Assembly: GCA_013397455.1 (NCBI GenBank)
Contig: VYZB01000055.1
Coordinates: 3,173,687-3,237,686 of the forward strand
Length of the DNA: 64,000 nucleotides
Source: Crotophaga sulcirostris
Taxonomy: Eukaryota > Chordata > Aves > Cuculiformes > Crotophagidae
Direction of reading: 5' to 3'
Position numbers and translations under genes: made by a program. Shown here piece by piece: positions 26,190 to 37,369 of this stretch (within the stretch, counting starts at the first letter, position 1; each line of letters opens with the position of its first letter). The notes beneath the pieces were generated by a model. That model worked only from the letters and a program-made list of their open reading frames with translations, ran no database searches and was not told the origin of the DNA.

Positions 26190-26996
26190 TTTTTTACACT
26201 CCATTAAAACCATTGCAGCTTTTCTTTCACATTCACGAGATCTCCTGGAAATTATTGCCATTGCCCATACATATTACATATTAAAAAAAGTCAACAGACA
26301 AAGAGAGCCACTCATTTGAAACTCTCTGCAGACACAGAAGCCAATGCAAGCGAGAGAGAAACCAGTTTTCATGGACAAAGGCTGGCTAGAGGTGACCACA
26401 CAGGCTAAGCAAGCCACGTAACACTGAACAAGACCACTTGACCACACACAATACACATCAGGAACATTTGGGAAGGGATGGAGGAAGAGTTGGCTTGGAG
26501 CTGAGCTTCTCAGGTTTTTTTTTGGTGTCAAATCCAGCAATTACAGTGTTATCTGATGGGAAGTAACTCAAATGAGGATTGTGGAGACATTCAAGTATCC
26601 TAGGGCTGTTCTTAAATAACAGATGGGAGGATAATAGCTCAGCAGGGTAGCTTGGGTTAAGTCCCTGCTTTGGTTAAAAGCACATCCAGTACAAAGGCAA
26701 ATGCAGAAGTACAGGAAATGCCACACCTGAATGGGCTCATGGTCTGGCTTGGTATCCAGTTACACTGTGGTCAATACCTGACACTTCAAAGACTGGAGAG
26801 GGGATTTTCACCTGGTTGTGCAACAGTGTCCTGGGAAAGGAGCTCCCTCCTCCCTCAGCCCCTTGCTCCCTGAAACATGACACAGGGGAGGGGAGGAGGA
26901 AATCCGGAGAAAAAGCAGAACAAATATTCACTCCCACCACCTCTGCCATTGCAAAGGTCATGCTTTTCATTTTGCTTTCTTCCCCCGCTGCTGCTG

Positions 26997-27002
26997 TTTA
27001 TT
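26997..27002 (-). terminator. DUSP5: Proximal DUSP5 polyadenylation signal candidate (AATAAA)
   Basis: A single canonical AATAAA on the minus strand about 390 nt past the DUSP5 stop. It could give a short alternative 3'UTR. Which signal is used cannot be told from sequence. Confidence 0.35.
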
Positions 27003-27389
27003 GCTTGAAACTTTAAATAAGGGTATTTTCAAAAATAAGAAGGGAAGGAATAGAAACTGAGAATATATGAAATAGGTTTCTCATTGCTCCCGAGGAATCT
27101 GAAAATACAGTAGTGGGTGCACGCTCCGTGGATAAAAACCTAAAAAAAAAAAAGCACTTTTTTCTTTTACTTTTTTTTTAAAAAAAAAGGACAATAAAAG
27201 TTCAGAAAACCTGCCACACTTAGAACACTTGCATCTTACAGTCACAGCATACGGGAAGTATGACCCACAACAACTGCTCCGTCTCAGACTAAGTTGATGA
27301 GGTTTTTCTATTGCACGTTCATGAAATGTTCTTGTTGGAGTCACAGTTTGGATCAGAAAACTGGACCAGCTCCAGTCTGCCCAGGGTGT

Positions 27390-30300
27390 TCAGCAGGATG
27401 AAGATGCTGTCATTGGGCTGAGTTTCAGCTGGTGGACAGGAGAGTGGATGGGCACAGAACTCAGCACTGAGGTAGGAAAGGCAAAACACGAGCCTTCAAA
27501 ATTTTTGCCTAACGTCAGTTCTTCTGCGAAGAAAGACGCAGCTTCTCTTTTGCATGAGGTGACAGGAGGACTGGGAGTGGAAGACAAGATCTCAGACTCG
27601 TATTGAAGCAACTGGCCCATGAAACCAAAGTTTGGTGAGATCAGGCTCCGACGCTGCTTAATGTAATCGAAGGCTTCCTCCAGGCGGAGCTTCTTTGTCT
27701 TCATGAGATACGCCATGCAGATGGTGGGAGAGCGTGAAATCCCCGCTTCACAGTGCACCAGGATTTTACCCCCTGTTCTTCTGACATAATCTAGGGGGAA
27801 AAAAAGTCATTGCAGACATCAGTTGTTGTTGGGGATGGAGAGGACACCCAGCGCTGGAGGTGGAGCCTGGCACATAGCCAGTCCACCAGCAAGGAGGGTC
27901 TTTCTCTTCTGTTGGGTACTAAGGCTAACATGGGGATTAAAAGAGAAGGAGGACAAAACCCAGCCTGAGATGGAGCTGAGCTGTAGATGACACCTGGTTT
28001 CAGAATCTGTGCATCCCAATTTGGTTCTTCCCACATTTTTTAGAAAAGTCCTTCCCTGTCTCCATCCCATATTTCTCTTTTGGCATAGCTGACTTTGCAG
28101 AGACACAGATCAGGTTATCAGGGCAATGCTTGTGTTTGCTATCCCTGCATTCCTCTGCCTGGGGGCTCAAAGTGCTGACCCAAGCCCAGCTTGGCCAGCC
28201 CTCCCACTGTCAGGGCTTTCTCAAAAGCTGCATAGCTGCCTTCCTTTCATCAGCTTTGCTAAAAAAGCAGGTCTTTTCTTTAAAGTCCAAACCTAACCCT
28301 ATGCTTGGCAAGTTAGCAGTAAATGGTGGTACCAGGAGCTGAGCCCTCGGTGGGTGCCTTGGGTGGAGAGGCTGAGCTCACTCCCCAGGGCTCACCACAA
28401 AGCACACACGAGGACTGGCAGGCAGTTGCTAATTACAGCCTGGTTAAAGGATGCTTGGACTTAAGTCAGGATATAAAAGGCTTATGCAAAGCACGCATTT
28501 TACACAACAGGAGCCACTGTGGTTACTCACACAACAAAATGATTGTTATTAGATTAAAGAGAATGTGCTTAAAATAAGCCCTTTCCACACAAAAATAGAG
28601 TTCAAAAATAGACGTTCCCTGCTCTGTTGCCTTGAGCAATATATTCAAGCTCCAATTTACAGAGAACTGCACTGAGTGTAGCACTCAGTGGAACAACGCA
28701 GAGCCGAGCAAGTTATCATTTGCCTGTCTTCGATTGTCTGCCCGGGGACTGGTGCCACCACAACGGGTTATATTTAACTACCCCACAAAATGAGGAAGAC
28801 ATGGATTTGAGTCATCTACAGCACACGTCCAATTTTAAAAGAAAGTGAATGTTAAATTCATCCTCAAAATCTGGGAAAGTTCTAAGTGACTCAACAACTA
28901 TCAGAAGGGGTTGGGGTTGGGATGGAAGAGTGCAGTGAATTAGGATTTCCCTGAAAGGCGAGAGAAGTCCATTACCAGGAGGGGTTCAGACGGGACCCTC
29001 AGACCAGTTTTTTTTTTAATTTTGCCTGAGCTGTAGAAGGACTGTAACTCAGCTGAGCGATGAGTCCATTGAGTCTGTAGCTGGGGTTTTATTCTGTGTC
29101 TCTCTCAAATGATCTTGGAGAGCAACAGCAGTGATTTCAACATCATCTTCTTGCAGGCTGAGGCTGCTCCATCCCACTAAATCACCCTGTGCCTCTTGGA
29201 GGAGCCTCTCCTTTGAACCTGGCACTTCTGATGTACCACTCACCTACACAGTCTGATACAGAAGATTTGAGAGGGGGTGGCCCAAAGTTTTCCAAAGGCC
29301 TCCTCATTCTTGGGTTTTTTTGGGGTTTTTTTGTTGTTGTTGTTGTTTTTTTTTTGCATTGGAGTATTTAATTAAATGGTGAGGTAGTGGCATGGTCTAA
29401 AGGATCTCCCAGTCTGGAGATCCAGACAGGACAGACATCTTGCTCTGAATGTCCCTCTTCCTTCTTTCCTCAACAAAACCCCTCTACCAGGAGAGATGCT
29501 GGGGAAGGGAGGGAGCTTAAACTTTTGCTGTGACATCTGGGAACACACAGCAAATAATGAGTCCTTCCAACCAATATGTATTTTAATAGAAGTGAAATTA
29601 AAATACATGAAGATCTAGATATCCATTAATTTGGACCTACCAATGAAGTCAATGGCTTCCTGGAAGTGTGAGCTGATGTCTGCTGTGTGACTGTCCTCCA
29701 CTGGGATCCACTTATAGCAATACTGGTCTTTGAAGGACTCTGAGCTTTTTCTGGAAACGTTGAGCAGGGCTGTGATGTGCAGGTTGGCGAGAAACTCGCA
29801 CTTGGAAGCGTGATAGGCACTACCAAGGTAGAGAAAAGGCAGGATTTCGACTGGACCACCCTGGAAGAGAAGGAGCAGAAACTTGTAATTCCTTTTCAAG
29901 GATATTTGAATCTTGGTACCAGAGAGAGAAGGGCAAGACGGCCTGTGTGGGTGCCTGTTCCCTCCCTCGCTGGTGGTTTTGAACCCCGGTGTTTCTGGCC
30001 AGTGAATCACTGTGATGGCAAAGCCCACGCAGCAAAATAAAAGGTTTCATTTTCTTGTCCACATCTGTGAGGTACAAAGTCAGATCCAACCCACTTGCGT
30101 GCAGGATGTTTCCGGCTTTCTTTAAAGTGCTGCCCCTTGGGAAGCACCCGAAGCTCTTTCATATGTGAGTGCTGCTCCCTCTGGGGCTTTACCGAAACAT
30201 GAGCAAGACGGGGAGCTGTGTCTGAGCAGGGAGGAAGAGGAGGATGAAGGAGGACTGCTCTAGCTCAGCCCTTCTGCTCACACCTCCAAAGATGAAGCAA

Positions 30301-33300
30301 AGCAAAAAAAAAAAAAAAAAAAAATAATAATCAGAGCAAGATTCCCTGTCCTCAGCAGCCCTGCAGGGCTCAGAGAGGGGCAGCCCCATCCTCCCTGGGA
30401 CACAACACCCACCACGTCACCCACCCCGAGATGTCATCTCGGTTCCTCCTTCCTCAGCACAAGCAAAGGCTGGGTGACGAGACCACGAAAGAAAAAGGTC
30501 ACCGCCTGATACCGCAGGTAACTTTCCATGATGCACAAGAGCTGCTGCCAGCCCCCAGCTGCAAGAACCAGGCTTCCCACCGCCCTGAGCTGCCTGCCCA
30601 GTGGGACCCACATGCTGGGGACACCCAGGAGACCCCGCGGTGGCAGAACAGAGCCTAAGTGGGAGATGCCCCCAGGGGAGCGGAGGGCATCACCTGGGGG
30701 CTCCCCCAGCACCCGGAAACCCACACCCCGGCGGAAGCAGCGCAACCGCGGGGCGACATCTCGGAGCACACGGTTGGGCGGGCGCGGGGGCACAGCGACT
30801 TCCCCCATGGAAACCCCACTTCCTGCCAGCTGAGCGTGGCTCTCAAGAGCCACTGCCTCTTCTCAGAAACAGCCCCACAGCCCCCGTCAGCTCCTAAGGT
30901 CTGAGAAGAGGCACCACAGGCAAAGCGTGCTCCTCTGTCTGCTAGAAAAATGTCACTCCTGGCAGTCTCTCCCCAACCTGCTTTTTATCTCCTGGGGAGG
31001 CATGAGCTGCTCATGCTGCCTGGCTGTGGGACAAAAACAGGCCACAAATACAGTTTTGAGAGTAGGCAGGGTGTTTTTCCCTTCTTTGTTGCCTAATTTT
31101 GAAGCCAGGTGGAGGCGATGGGGACCAGCAACACACTCTGGGCATCTTATTTGGCACACAGGCTGCCAACCTGGGTTGTGACAGCTTATTGACAGCCCGT
31201 GCCAGCACGAGGGTCCCTGACACCCTGCCAGCCTCCAACAGACCCTGATGATGGGAATAAGTTGACCCAAGGGGAAGGTCAACCACCACGGCAGTGACAC
31301 ACACCTGGTCGTAGGCGGGTTTGTGATTGGCACTCTGCTTCTCACAGTGGCTGGCAAGGTTTCTCTCCACCTCGGTTCTCTCCAGGGAAATGAGCTTTCC
31401 ATCCACACAGCACTCAGGATATTGCGAGTTAAAGGTTTCATATCCCCCTAGGGAAACAAAAAAAAGAGAGGAACCATGAACGTTTGTTCTTCCAAAAACT
31501 GGTTTAATTAAAGTAGAGGAGAAATGAAGCTCAGGCACTTGCAATGCAGTGGGATAGTGGTGCACAGTGATGGGCCCCAGGGGGTTAATGAGGGGTAGCA
31601 CTCCCCTGGGGAAGGGGGTTTGTTTAAAAGGCTTCCAGCACTGCAGAAAACCCTCTGATACCTTTGACAGTTATTAACCTGCCAAAAGCTCATGGATCCT
31701 GGTTAAAACTGTTAGAAAATGCGATTCTGTTGAGTTTAGCAACCATTAACTCCAGTACAGCAGGGACTAAACCCTTTCCCCCAGGTTTTATGGATGACCA
31801 CTATGTCCAGCATTTGAAATGGAGATTTCTGTACTCAGTAATCATCCTCACTAAATGTGTTATTATTATGTACAATGTGACAACATAAGAAATATTTTAT
31901 TTGCCTTTTTAAATGGACATAAGCACAAGAGGGGACTGCTTGCAACTGTGGCATTAATCACCACAATGCACGAGACAGCAGGGTAATGAAGACAGTCTCA
32001 CTGAAACCAATCTTTTAAATAACAGCTATAAAACTTAATGAAATCCTGTGACAGCATTTGACAACTGAATAGCCCCACATGAGCTATTCTGCATGGTTAA
32101 GTGCTGCGTTCATTTCATTCAGTGTGCGGCTAATGAAAAGGAATTAATCCTATTATTACATTGTTACTCAAAGTTTGTCCTCAGCTAAATTGTGGTCTGT
32201 TTGGAGGCTGGGAATACACTGCAACAGGAGCACATGGTCTCCAAAATGAACGTGAATAAGTCAGGTAGCACAAGGAGCCTGGAAACGTCAGCACTATGCC
32301 ACGTGTCTGCCACCTGTGCATTTTCAGAACAGAAATGAATGGGGAAAAGCTCTTGAACAGCCAGATTCAATAATTCTTTGGAGCGTGGCCCTCAAGTAAA
32401 CAAGGCTCTGAAAGCAAACCCTCCGATGAGATTCATTCATCTGCAACTGTTTCGCCCTGATAAGCGGTGTCGGTGCGGGTGCCCCGGTGCGAGGAAGGGT
32501 TTCGAAACAAAGGAAGTGCTGAAGATGTGAGCAGCCGCAGGCACCCCTCGCTGCCAGGGCTGCCCGGTGCAGCTACCTCTGACATTTCAGCCCCGTAATG
32601 CCGGTGCCTCATTTGTTTGCAATGTTTGAGCAGATGTGTGCTCAAATTCATGACGTGCTATTGTCGCCCACTCAATCCTGCCGTGGAGCCCTCGTGTTGC
32701 AAGCGGCTGGCACGATCCAAAGCCCACTGAATGTGATGAAAGTGTGTTTTCCATGACGGAGGGCAGCAGGGTGGCTTTGCAGTCAACTGGCACTCAGCAC
32801 CTGCACCTTTCCTCCTACTCCCAGCTGCATTCAGCAAGCTCACCCCAGAGCTCACAGCATGAGGCAGTGGGTTAAGCAACCAAGTGGCCATGGAGACCAT
32901 AAGTGGGGGGGTTGATAAAATGATACCCACAACAACTGGGTTGATAAAATGATACCTCTAACAACTGGCAGTGTGAAAAGCCAACACACACAAGCAGCTC
33001 ACCAGACTCCTCTGCTCCCCTGATCTCCAGCTGCCCTTCATGGGGTGGACTTGTAAATCCTCTTGTTTTGCATAGCTGACCTTATCTCCTCCCTGCCCCC
33101 CAGCCACTGCCATCGCATAGGAAAAATATGTCCAGCTTACATAAATAGACATTATCCCCATTTACGCCCTGTGTTGTTGTTTTTACTCTTGAATGAACAC
33201 AGAAATCTGCCCGAGCCAAATCAGCGTGTGTGTTCGAACAGACATGCATGTCTCATGTCTCTGGGGCAGCAGTGCATGCAGCTGGTGAATGGTTAATTAC

Positions 33301-36300
33301 AAGCCTTGGGGATCAGGATATTTGCAGGCCGCTCTTACAGTGAGTCATCTTCTCATCCCGTCCTCCAGCAATCTCCTCTCTTCCCCCTCCCCACTCAACC
33401 TAGCTTCCCTGAGGTCATTCCTGCAAATACTAGATTGCTCATCACAAAGAGCTGGGCTGTGCTTCGGTTTTAATCAATAAATAATAGAATCCTTGTCAGC
33501 ACCAAGGGAGGATCCGTTACTTTATCTTTCTGCAAGCTGTTCTTCCCACACACACACACACAACCATTCTTGCCCTGCTGGGGCTGAGCTCAGCCAGAAT
33601 GAAACTGCACCTACACAGACGAAAGACGTGACACGCTCAACCCCTAGCAGCTAGAAAGTGAGGGAAGGAATGGGGCCAGCACCCAACTTGGCACCCCATT
33701 GCTCTGCACTATGTACCTTGCTTGGTGCCACATCCACAGGACGCCTGGTGACCTGGCACAGGTGACCCATTCATATCCCATCACTGCAACTTCTAAGACA
33801 AAGCCACTTTAGCCCTTGAGTAGCCAACACCACCTCTTAGCTCCCCCACACCTAGGGAGAACAGGGATATACGGGGAGAACCCCACAGAGGGCTTTTTTC
33901 TGGTGGCTCTCCAAGCCCATTATTTGCAAGGTCTGTGCTTACAGACCTTTCCTCCGATGAGTGCCCAGTGCTTCAGGATGATTTATATCTGCCTCAGAGA
34001 TCTTCCCCCAGACCACAACAGCTTCCTGGGGGTCGGTGGCCCTGGTGAATCAGCAGTGCTGCCCACTGAGTCATTGGCTCCTCGGGCCACAGCGCATCCG
34101 AAACGGAGCTGTGGACTTCATGGGCCTGATCCTGTGACCCAGAGCACATCCAGCAGAGCAAAGGAGAACAGAAGCAGGAAAAGGAGGAAACTTTCTCATC
34201 CAACAAGGGGGAATCTTTTTAGCCTCAAATCGACAGGCTGTCAAGATAAGGCACTTTGCAATGCACAAAAGGTATGAGGCAGAGCCTGCATCGAAACCCC
34301 ACCCCAGCTAAACTGCCCACAGTCACCACTTCAAAGCACAAGGCTTCTACATGAGGAGGGAAGGACGATCTTGTGGCTACAGGAGATGGCTGAGAGTCAG
34401 CAGAGCTTAATTCAGCCCCTGCTTTGCCACAGACAACCCAGTGTGAACCTGGAGGTGTTTCTTCATCCCTACTTTAATGGGGTCCCCAAGGATTTACCTG
34501 GCCCAGCACAGCACAAGTCTCCCTGCTCTGCAGCAGCAGAATTGGTGCTTTTGGGGGGACTGTCAGACCCCAGTGCAGGCTGGCAGTGTCAGAGCAGAGC
34601 CAGGGTGTTGGCAAACCACCCTGGGAAGCTCCTTGTCCCTTGGAACTGGTCTGGAGGTGCCTCTGCCCTGGCTGGGGTGCCCTCTGGGCACTGTTTGTTA
34701 TAGGAGGCACAAACCAGGCACACCAGGACAAAAAACTAGTGTGATAAAAGGCTTAATAAAAGCGAATCAATCCTGGCTGGTGAGGACAAAGGAGCAGAAT
34801 TTGTTCAAGAAACATTGCCTAGTTTTCTCCTCCATTTATGACCTCCCTGTGGCCACAGGAGATGCCAAGGGGGGTTGCTTGGAGCTCTACTTGGAGAGCC
34901 GGGTGTGCGGGGAGGGGGGCTGAGAAAACAGAGAGGGCAAAAGGACAAAGGCTCTGCCAGGAGATGTGGAGGGGAGGCAGGGATGGGAGGGCGGAGAAAG
35001 GGCGAGATACTGGTGGGGTTTTTTATCGTTTTATTATCCCCGGGTCACAAGGAAAGAAAACAAAGAACTGCAATCCGAGGGCTCTAACACACGTGGGAGG
35101 AGGAGGCATTTCTGCCCAAACACCGGGGTTTCAGCTATGGGTTTCCCCTGCCGGTCTCAGGGTGTCTGCTGGAGAGATAAAGCAGGCACCAACCCCCAGG
35201 CTTTGGGCACCCAGCTCGGGTCTCTGTGTCACTGGAGAGCGGGGAGTGGTGACCTCAGCTCTGCTCTTCTACAACAGCAAGTAGTGAGAGGGCAAGGGGG
35301 GATGATTTTAAATTGGAAGAGGGAAGATTTAGATTGAACATTAGGAAGAAATTCTTCATGATGAGGGTAGGGAGACACTGGCACAGGCTGCCCAGGGAAG
35401 CTGTGGCTGCCCCATCCCTGGAGGTGATCAAGGCCAGGTTGGCTGGGGCTCTGAGCCCCCTGATCCAGTGGGAGGGGTCCCTGCCCATGGTAAGGGGGTG
35501 GGACTGGATGAGCTTTAAGGTCCCTTCCAACCCAAACCATTCAGTGATTCATTCTATGATTCTCTTAGCCACAGGGCTGGTTTTATTTTCCACACGGCCC
35601 TGCTCTCTCTCATCCCTCTCTCACTTGGATAATCTGCAACTTTTGCCCTTCTTCCCCTAACATCCTTTGCTTTCCATCAGCCTCTTAAACGCGCGGCGGG
35701 GGTGAGCGGAAAGGCGTTTCGGCTCAGCCCGCAGAAGCCTATCCGGGATTTAGTTCCAGTGGGTGGAAAAGAAACGAAATCCCAGCGTTACCTCCCTGCC
35801 CTCCACAAATAATCTGGTTAACAGAGAGAAAGGAGAGGAGGACAGGGGCACCGCAGGGCTGCCAACACCTAGGGGACTTCGGAGATTGGTTGTAGAATTG
35901 CTTGGTTGGAAAAGACCTTTGAGATCATTGACTCCAGCTGTACCTGTCCACTACTAAACCATAGCCCTGAGAAACTTGCCTACCCGTCTTTTAAACACCT
36001 CCAGGGATGGAGGCTCCACCACCTCCCTGGGCAGCTGTTCCAGTGCCTGATGAACCTTTTGGTGAAGAAATTTTTCCTGATGCCCAATCTAAACCTCCCC
36101 TGGTGCAACTTGAAGCCATTTCCTCTCACTTTATCCCCTGTCACTTGGAAGAAGAGACCAACACCCACCTTGCTACAATCTCCTTTCAGGCAGTTGCAGA
36201 GTGATANNNNNNNNNNNNNNNNNNNNNNNNNNNNNNNNNNNNNNNNNNNNNNNNNNNNNNNNNNNNNNNNNNNNNNNNNNNNNNNNNNNNNNNNNNNNNN

Positions 36301-37012
36301 NNNNNNNNNNNNNNNNNNNNNNNNNNNNNNNNNNNNNNNNNNNNNNNNNNNNNNNNNNNNNNNNNNNNNNNNNNNNNNNNNNNNNNNNNNNNNNNNNNNN
36401 NNNNNNNNNNNNNNNNNNNNNNNNNNNNNNNNNNNNNNNNNNNNNNNNNNNNNNNNNNNNNNNNNNNNNNNNNNNNNNNNNNNNNNNNNNNNNNNNNNNN
36501 NNNNNNNNNNNNNNNNNNNNNNNNNNNNNNNNNNNNNNNNNNNNNNNNNNNNNNNNNNNNNNNNNNNNNNNNNNNNNNNNNNNNNNNNNNNNNNNNNNNN
36601 NNNNNNNNNNNNNNNNNNNNNNNNNNNNNNNNNNNNNNNNNGCCTCCGGCAGGCTGGAGAGCAGGGCGTTGAGGACGATCTGAGCCGTGCTGTCCTTCTT
36701 CAGCTTCTGCCAGTGCCCCGTGCCCTGGTCCAGCACCACCACTGCCGCCAGGCGGGCCGGCCCCGCCGCCCCCTCGCCGCCCCCCAGCAGCAGCCGGGCT
36801 CGGGCGGCCGCATCGGGCACCACGAAGTGGAGGGGCACGGCGCCCCCGCGGGCCCGCCGCATCACCACCGAGTTGAGGTTGACGTTGAGCGAGCCCCGCA
36901 GGCAGGAGGCCGAGTAGGACAGGTAGGGCCGGCAGTCCAGCACCAGGCAGCGGGAGGGCTCCTTCCGCAGGAGCTTCCGCAGCTGCCGGCAGTCGAGGGA
37001 CGTGACTTTCAT
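27390..37012 (-). CDS. DUSP5: DUSP5, dual-specificity MAP kinase phosphatase 5 (exon 1 end lost in N gap)
   Basis: Nuclear inducible phosphatase that removes phosphate from Thr and Tyr of activated ERK1/2 and anchors ERK in the nucleus. Coding exons: E1 37012 down to 36642 (then gap), E2 31305-31447, E3 29641-29860, E4 27390-27790 with stop TGA at 27390-27392. N-terminal rhodanese-like/ERK-binding domain begins MKVTSLD; the kinase-interaction and nuclear-localisation arginines RRARGG are at residues 52-57. The catalytic domain runs from exon 3 ([19 protein letters not shown]) through the signature loop [10 protein letters not shown] in exon 4, with the catalytic Cys at about residue 267. A Ser/Thr/Pro-rich tail ends SSSC. 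Exon 2 begins with the last two bases of a Gly codon, so exon 1 must end with one base; about 8 codons are missing in the gap. Expected full length is about 385 residues, close to the human 384. Confidence 0.97.
27791..29640 (-). other. DUSP5: DUSP5 intron 3
   Basis: Bounded by donor GTAGGT after exon 3 and acceptor CTAG before exon 4. A T/G-rich low-complexity run (GTT repeats and T-runs) lies at about 29316-29357. No exon or known repeat is otherwise seen. Confidence 0.9.
29861..31304 (-). other. DUSP5: DUSP5 intron 2
   Basis: Bounded by donor GTGTGT after exon 2 and acceptor CCAG before exon 3. It holds a poly-A tract at about 30306-30324 and a short CpG-rich patch at about 30635-30800. 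The donor GTGTGT is weaker than consensus. Confidence 0.88.
32911..32968. repeat. 29-bp tandem duplication
   Basis: Two copies, 32911-32939 and 32940-32968, each starting gttgataaaatgatac and ending aacaactgg, differing at about three central positions. It lies in DUSP5 intron 1. Confidence 0.9.
35285..35563 (+). mobile_element. CR1 LINE 3' tail, plus strand
   Basis: Reads in sense as CR1 from 'gagggcaaggggggatgatt' to the terminal 8-bp repeats ATTCTATGATTCT at 35551-35563. It translates in sense to typical ORF2 C-terminal residues ([16 protein letters not shown]). It lies antisense to DUSP5 in intron 1. Confidence 0.92.
35891..36206 (-). mobile_element. CR1 LINE fragment, minus strand, running into assembly gap
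   Basis: Starts 'tagaattgcttggttggaaa' and continues with typical CR1 3' sequence until 'cagttgcagagtgata', where the N run begins. In full copies the next bases continue into ORF2, so the element probably extends into the gap. The right half of the gap must also contain the DUSP5 exon 1 donor. Confidence 0.9.
36207..36641. other. Assembly gap, 435 N
   Basis: Unsequenced. Its left border is inside a CR1 copy and its right border is inside GC-rich DUSP5 exon 1. It hides about 25 coding bases and the intron 1 donor. Confidence 1.
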
Positions 37013-37141
37013 GCTGGCTGCGGGGCTCGCCCTGCTGAAGCGGCGGGAGGGGCCGCGGTGGGAGCCGGGCAGCGCGGGGGCTCGGCCGGCGGAGCGGGCA
37101 GGGAAGCGAGGGACGCAGGCGCCGCACCGAGCCCGGGCAGG
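37013..37141 (-). other. DUSP5: DUSP5 5'UTR (inferred from TATA position)
   Basis: If transcription starts about 30 bp downstream of the TATA box, the leader is about 130 nt. The frame upstream of MKVTSLD stays open as far as a distal ATG near 37273, but that ATG lies in the CArG array and is upstream of TATA, so it is not a start. Confidence 0.5.
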
Positions 37142-37165
37142 GAATCCCGGCCGGCGCCGCCGCGC

Positions 37166-37172
37166 ATTTATA
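37166..37172 (-). promoter_or_regulatory. DUSP5: DUSP5 TATA box
   Basis: The minus strand reads CATATAAATG, containing TATAAAT at 37172 down to 37166, in an otherwise GC-rich setting. It lies 154-160 bp upstream of the start codon and about 32 bp downstream of the nearest perfect CArG box. Confidence 0.7.
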
Positions 37173-37203
37173 TGAATGGGAGGCCGGGCGCTGACGACAC
37201 TGC

Positions 37204-37369
37204 CCATATAAGGCGAGTGACGCGCCCGCCTGCCACATATGGGCATTACCCGCCCCGCGCCCGCCTTCCACATATGGACATTCCACGCCCTCCTTACATA
37301 TTAGGGCATTCCCCGCCCCCGTCCCTTCCCAATATGGGCATTCTCCGCCCATTCCTCTTCCATATTTGG
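37204..37369 (-). promoter_or_regulatory. DUSP5: Array of six CArG (SRF-type) elements in DUSP5 promoter
   Basis: Elements in order: CCATATAAGG 37204-37213 (perfect); CCACATATGG 37233-37242; CCACATATGG 37268-37277; ACATATTAGG 37296-37305; CCAATATGGG 37329-37338; CCATATTTGG 37360-37369 (perfect). The four imperfect ones each differ from CC(A/T)6GG at one position. Start-to-start spacing is 29, 35, 28, 33 and 31 bp, close to three helical turns. GC boxes of the CCCGCCC type lie between them, and GGAAG ETS cores adjoin elements 3, 5 and 6 on the minus strand. DUSP5 is known as an ERK-induced gene, and SRF with Elk-1 has been reported to drive it in mammals; the six-unit layout is what I read here. 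Confidence 0.8.
37278..37356 (+). promoter_or_regulatory. TEAD-type (M-CAT) motifs interleaved with CArG array
   Basis: ACATTCCA at 37278-37285 matches the TEAD consensus exactly. GCATTCC at 37306-37312 and CATTCCT at 37350-37356 match its core, and GCATTCT at 37338-37344 differs by one base. Three of them start directly after the GG of a CArG element. SRF and YAP/TEAD programmes are known to cooperate at immediate-early and cytoskeletal genes; binding here is inference. Confidence 0.45.

Larger units (their letters stand above)
26165..27389 (-). other. DUSP5: DUSP5 3'UTR (inferred extent)
   Basis: The stretch between the DUSP5 stop and the distal AATAAA pair. It is rich in A/T tracts, including A-runs and T-runs near 27140-27190 and an ATTTA pentamer on the minus strand near 27012-27016. 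Immediate-early phosphatase mRNAs are usually unstable, which such elements would suit. Extent is inferred. Confidence 0.5.
31448..36206 (-). other. DUSP5: DUSP5 intron 1 (sequenced part)
   Basis: The acceptor CCTAG precedes exon 2; the donor lies in the N run. Contents: an AT-rich block at 32000-32180 that may be conserved, a 29-bp tandem duplication at 32911-32968, a CA repeat at 33548-33562, AP-1 heptamers at 33341 and 34067, and two CR1 copies at 35285-35563 and 35891-36206. Confidence 0.85.

Noticed and set aside
31011..31601. 196-codon open frame on the minus strand as a single gene
   Set aside because: It is DUSP5 exon 2 (31305-31447) read through into both flanking introns.
37013..37273. 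In-frame upstream extension of DUSP5 to an ATG near 37273
   Set aside because: The family starts MKVTSLD at 37012; the extension covers the TATA box and CArG array and reads as low-complexity Arg/Pro/Ala.
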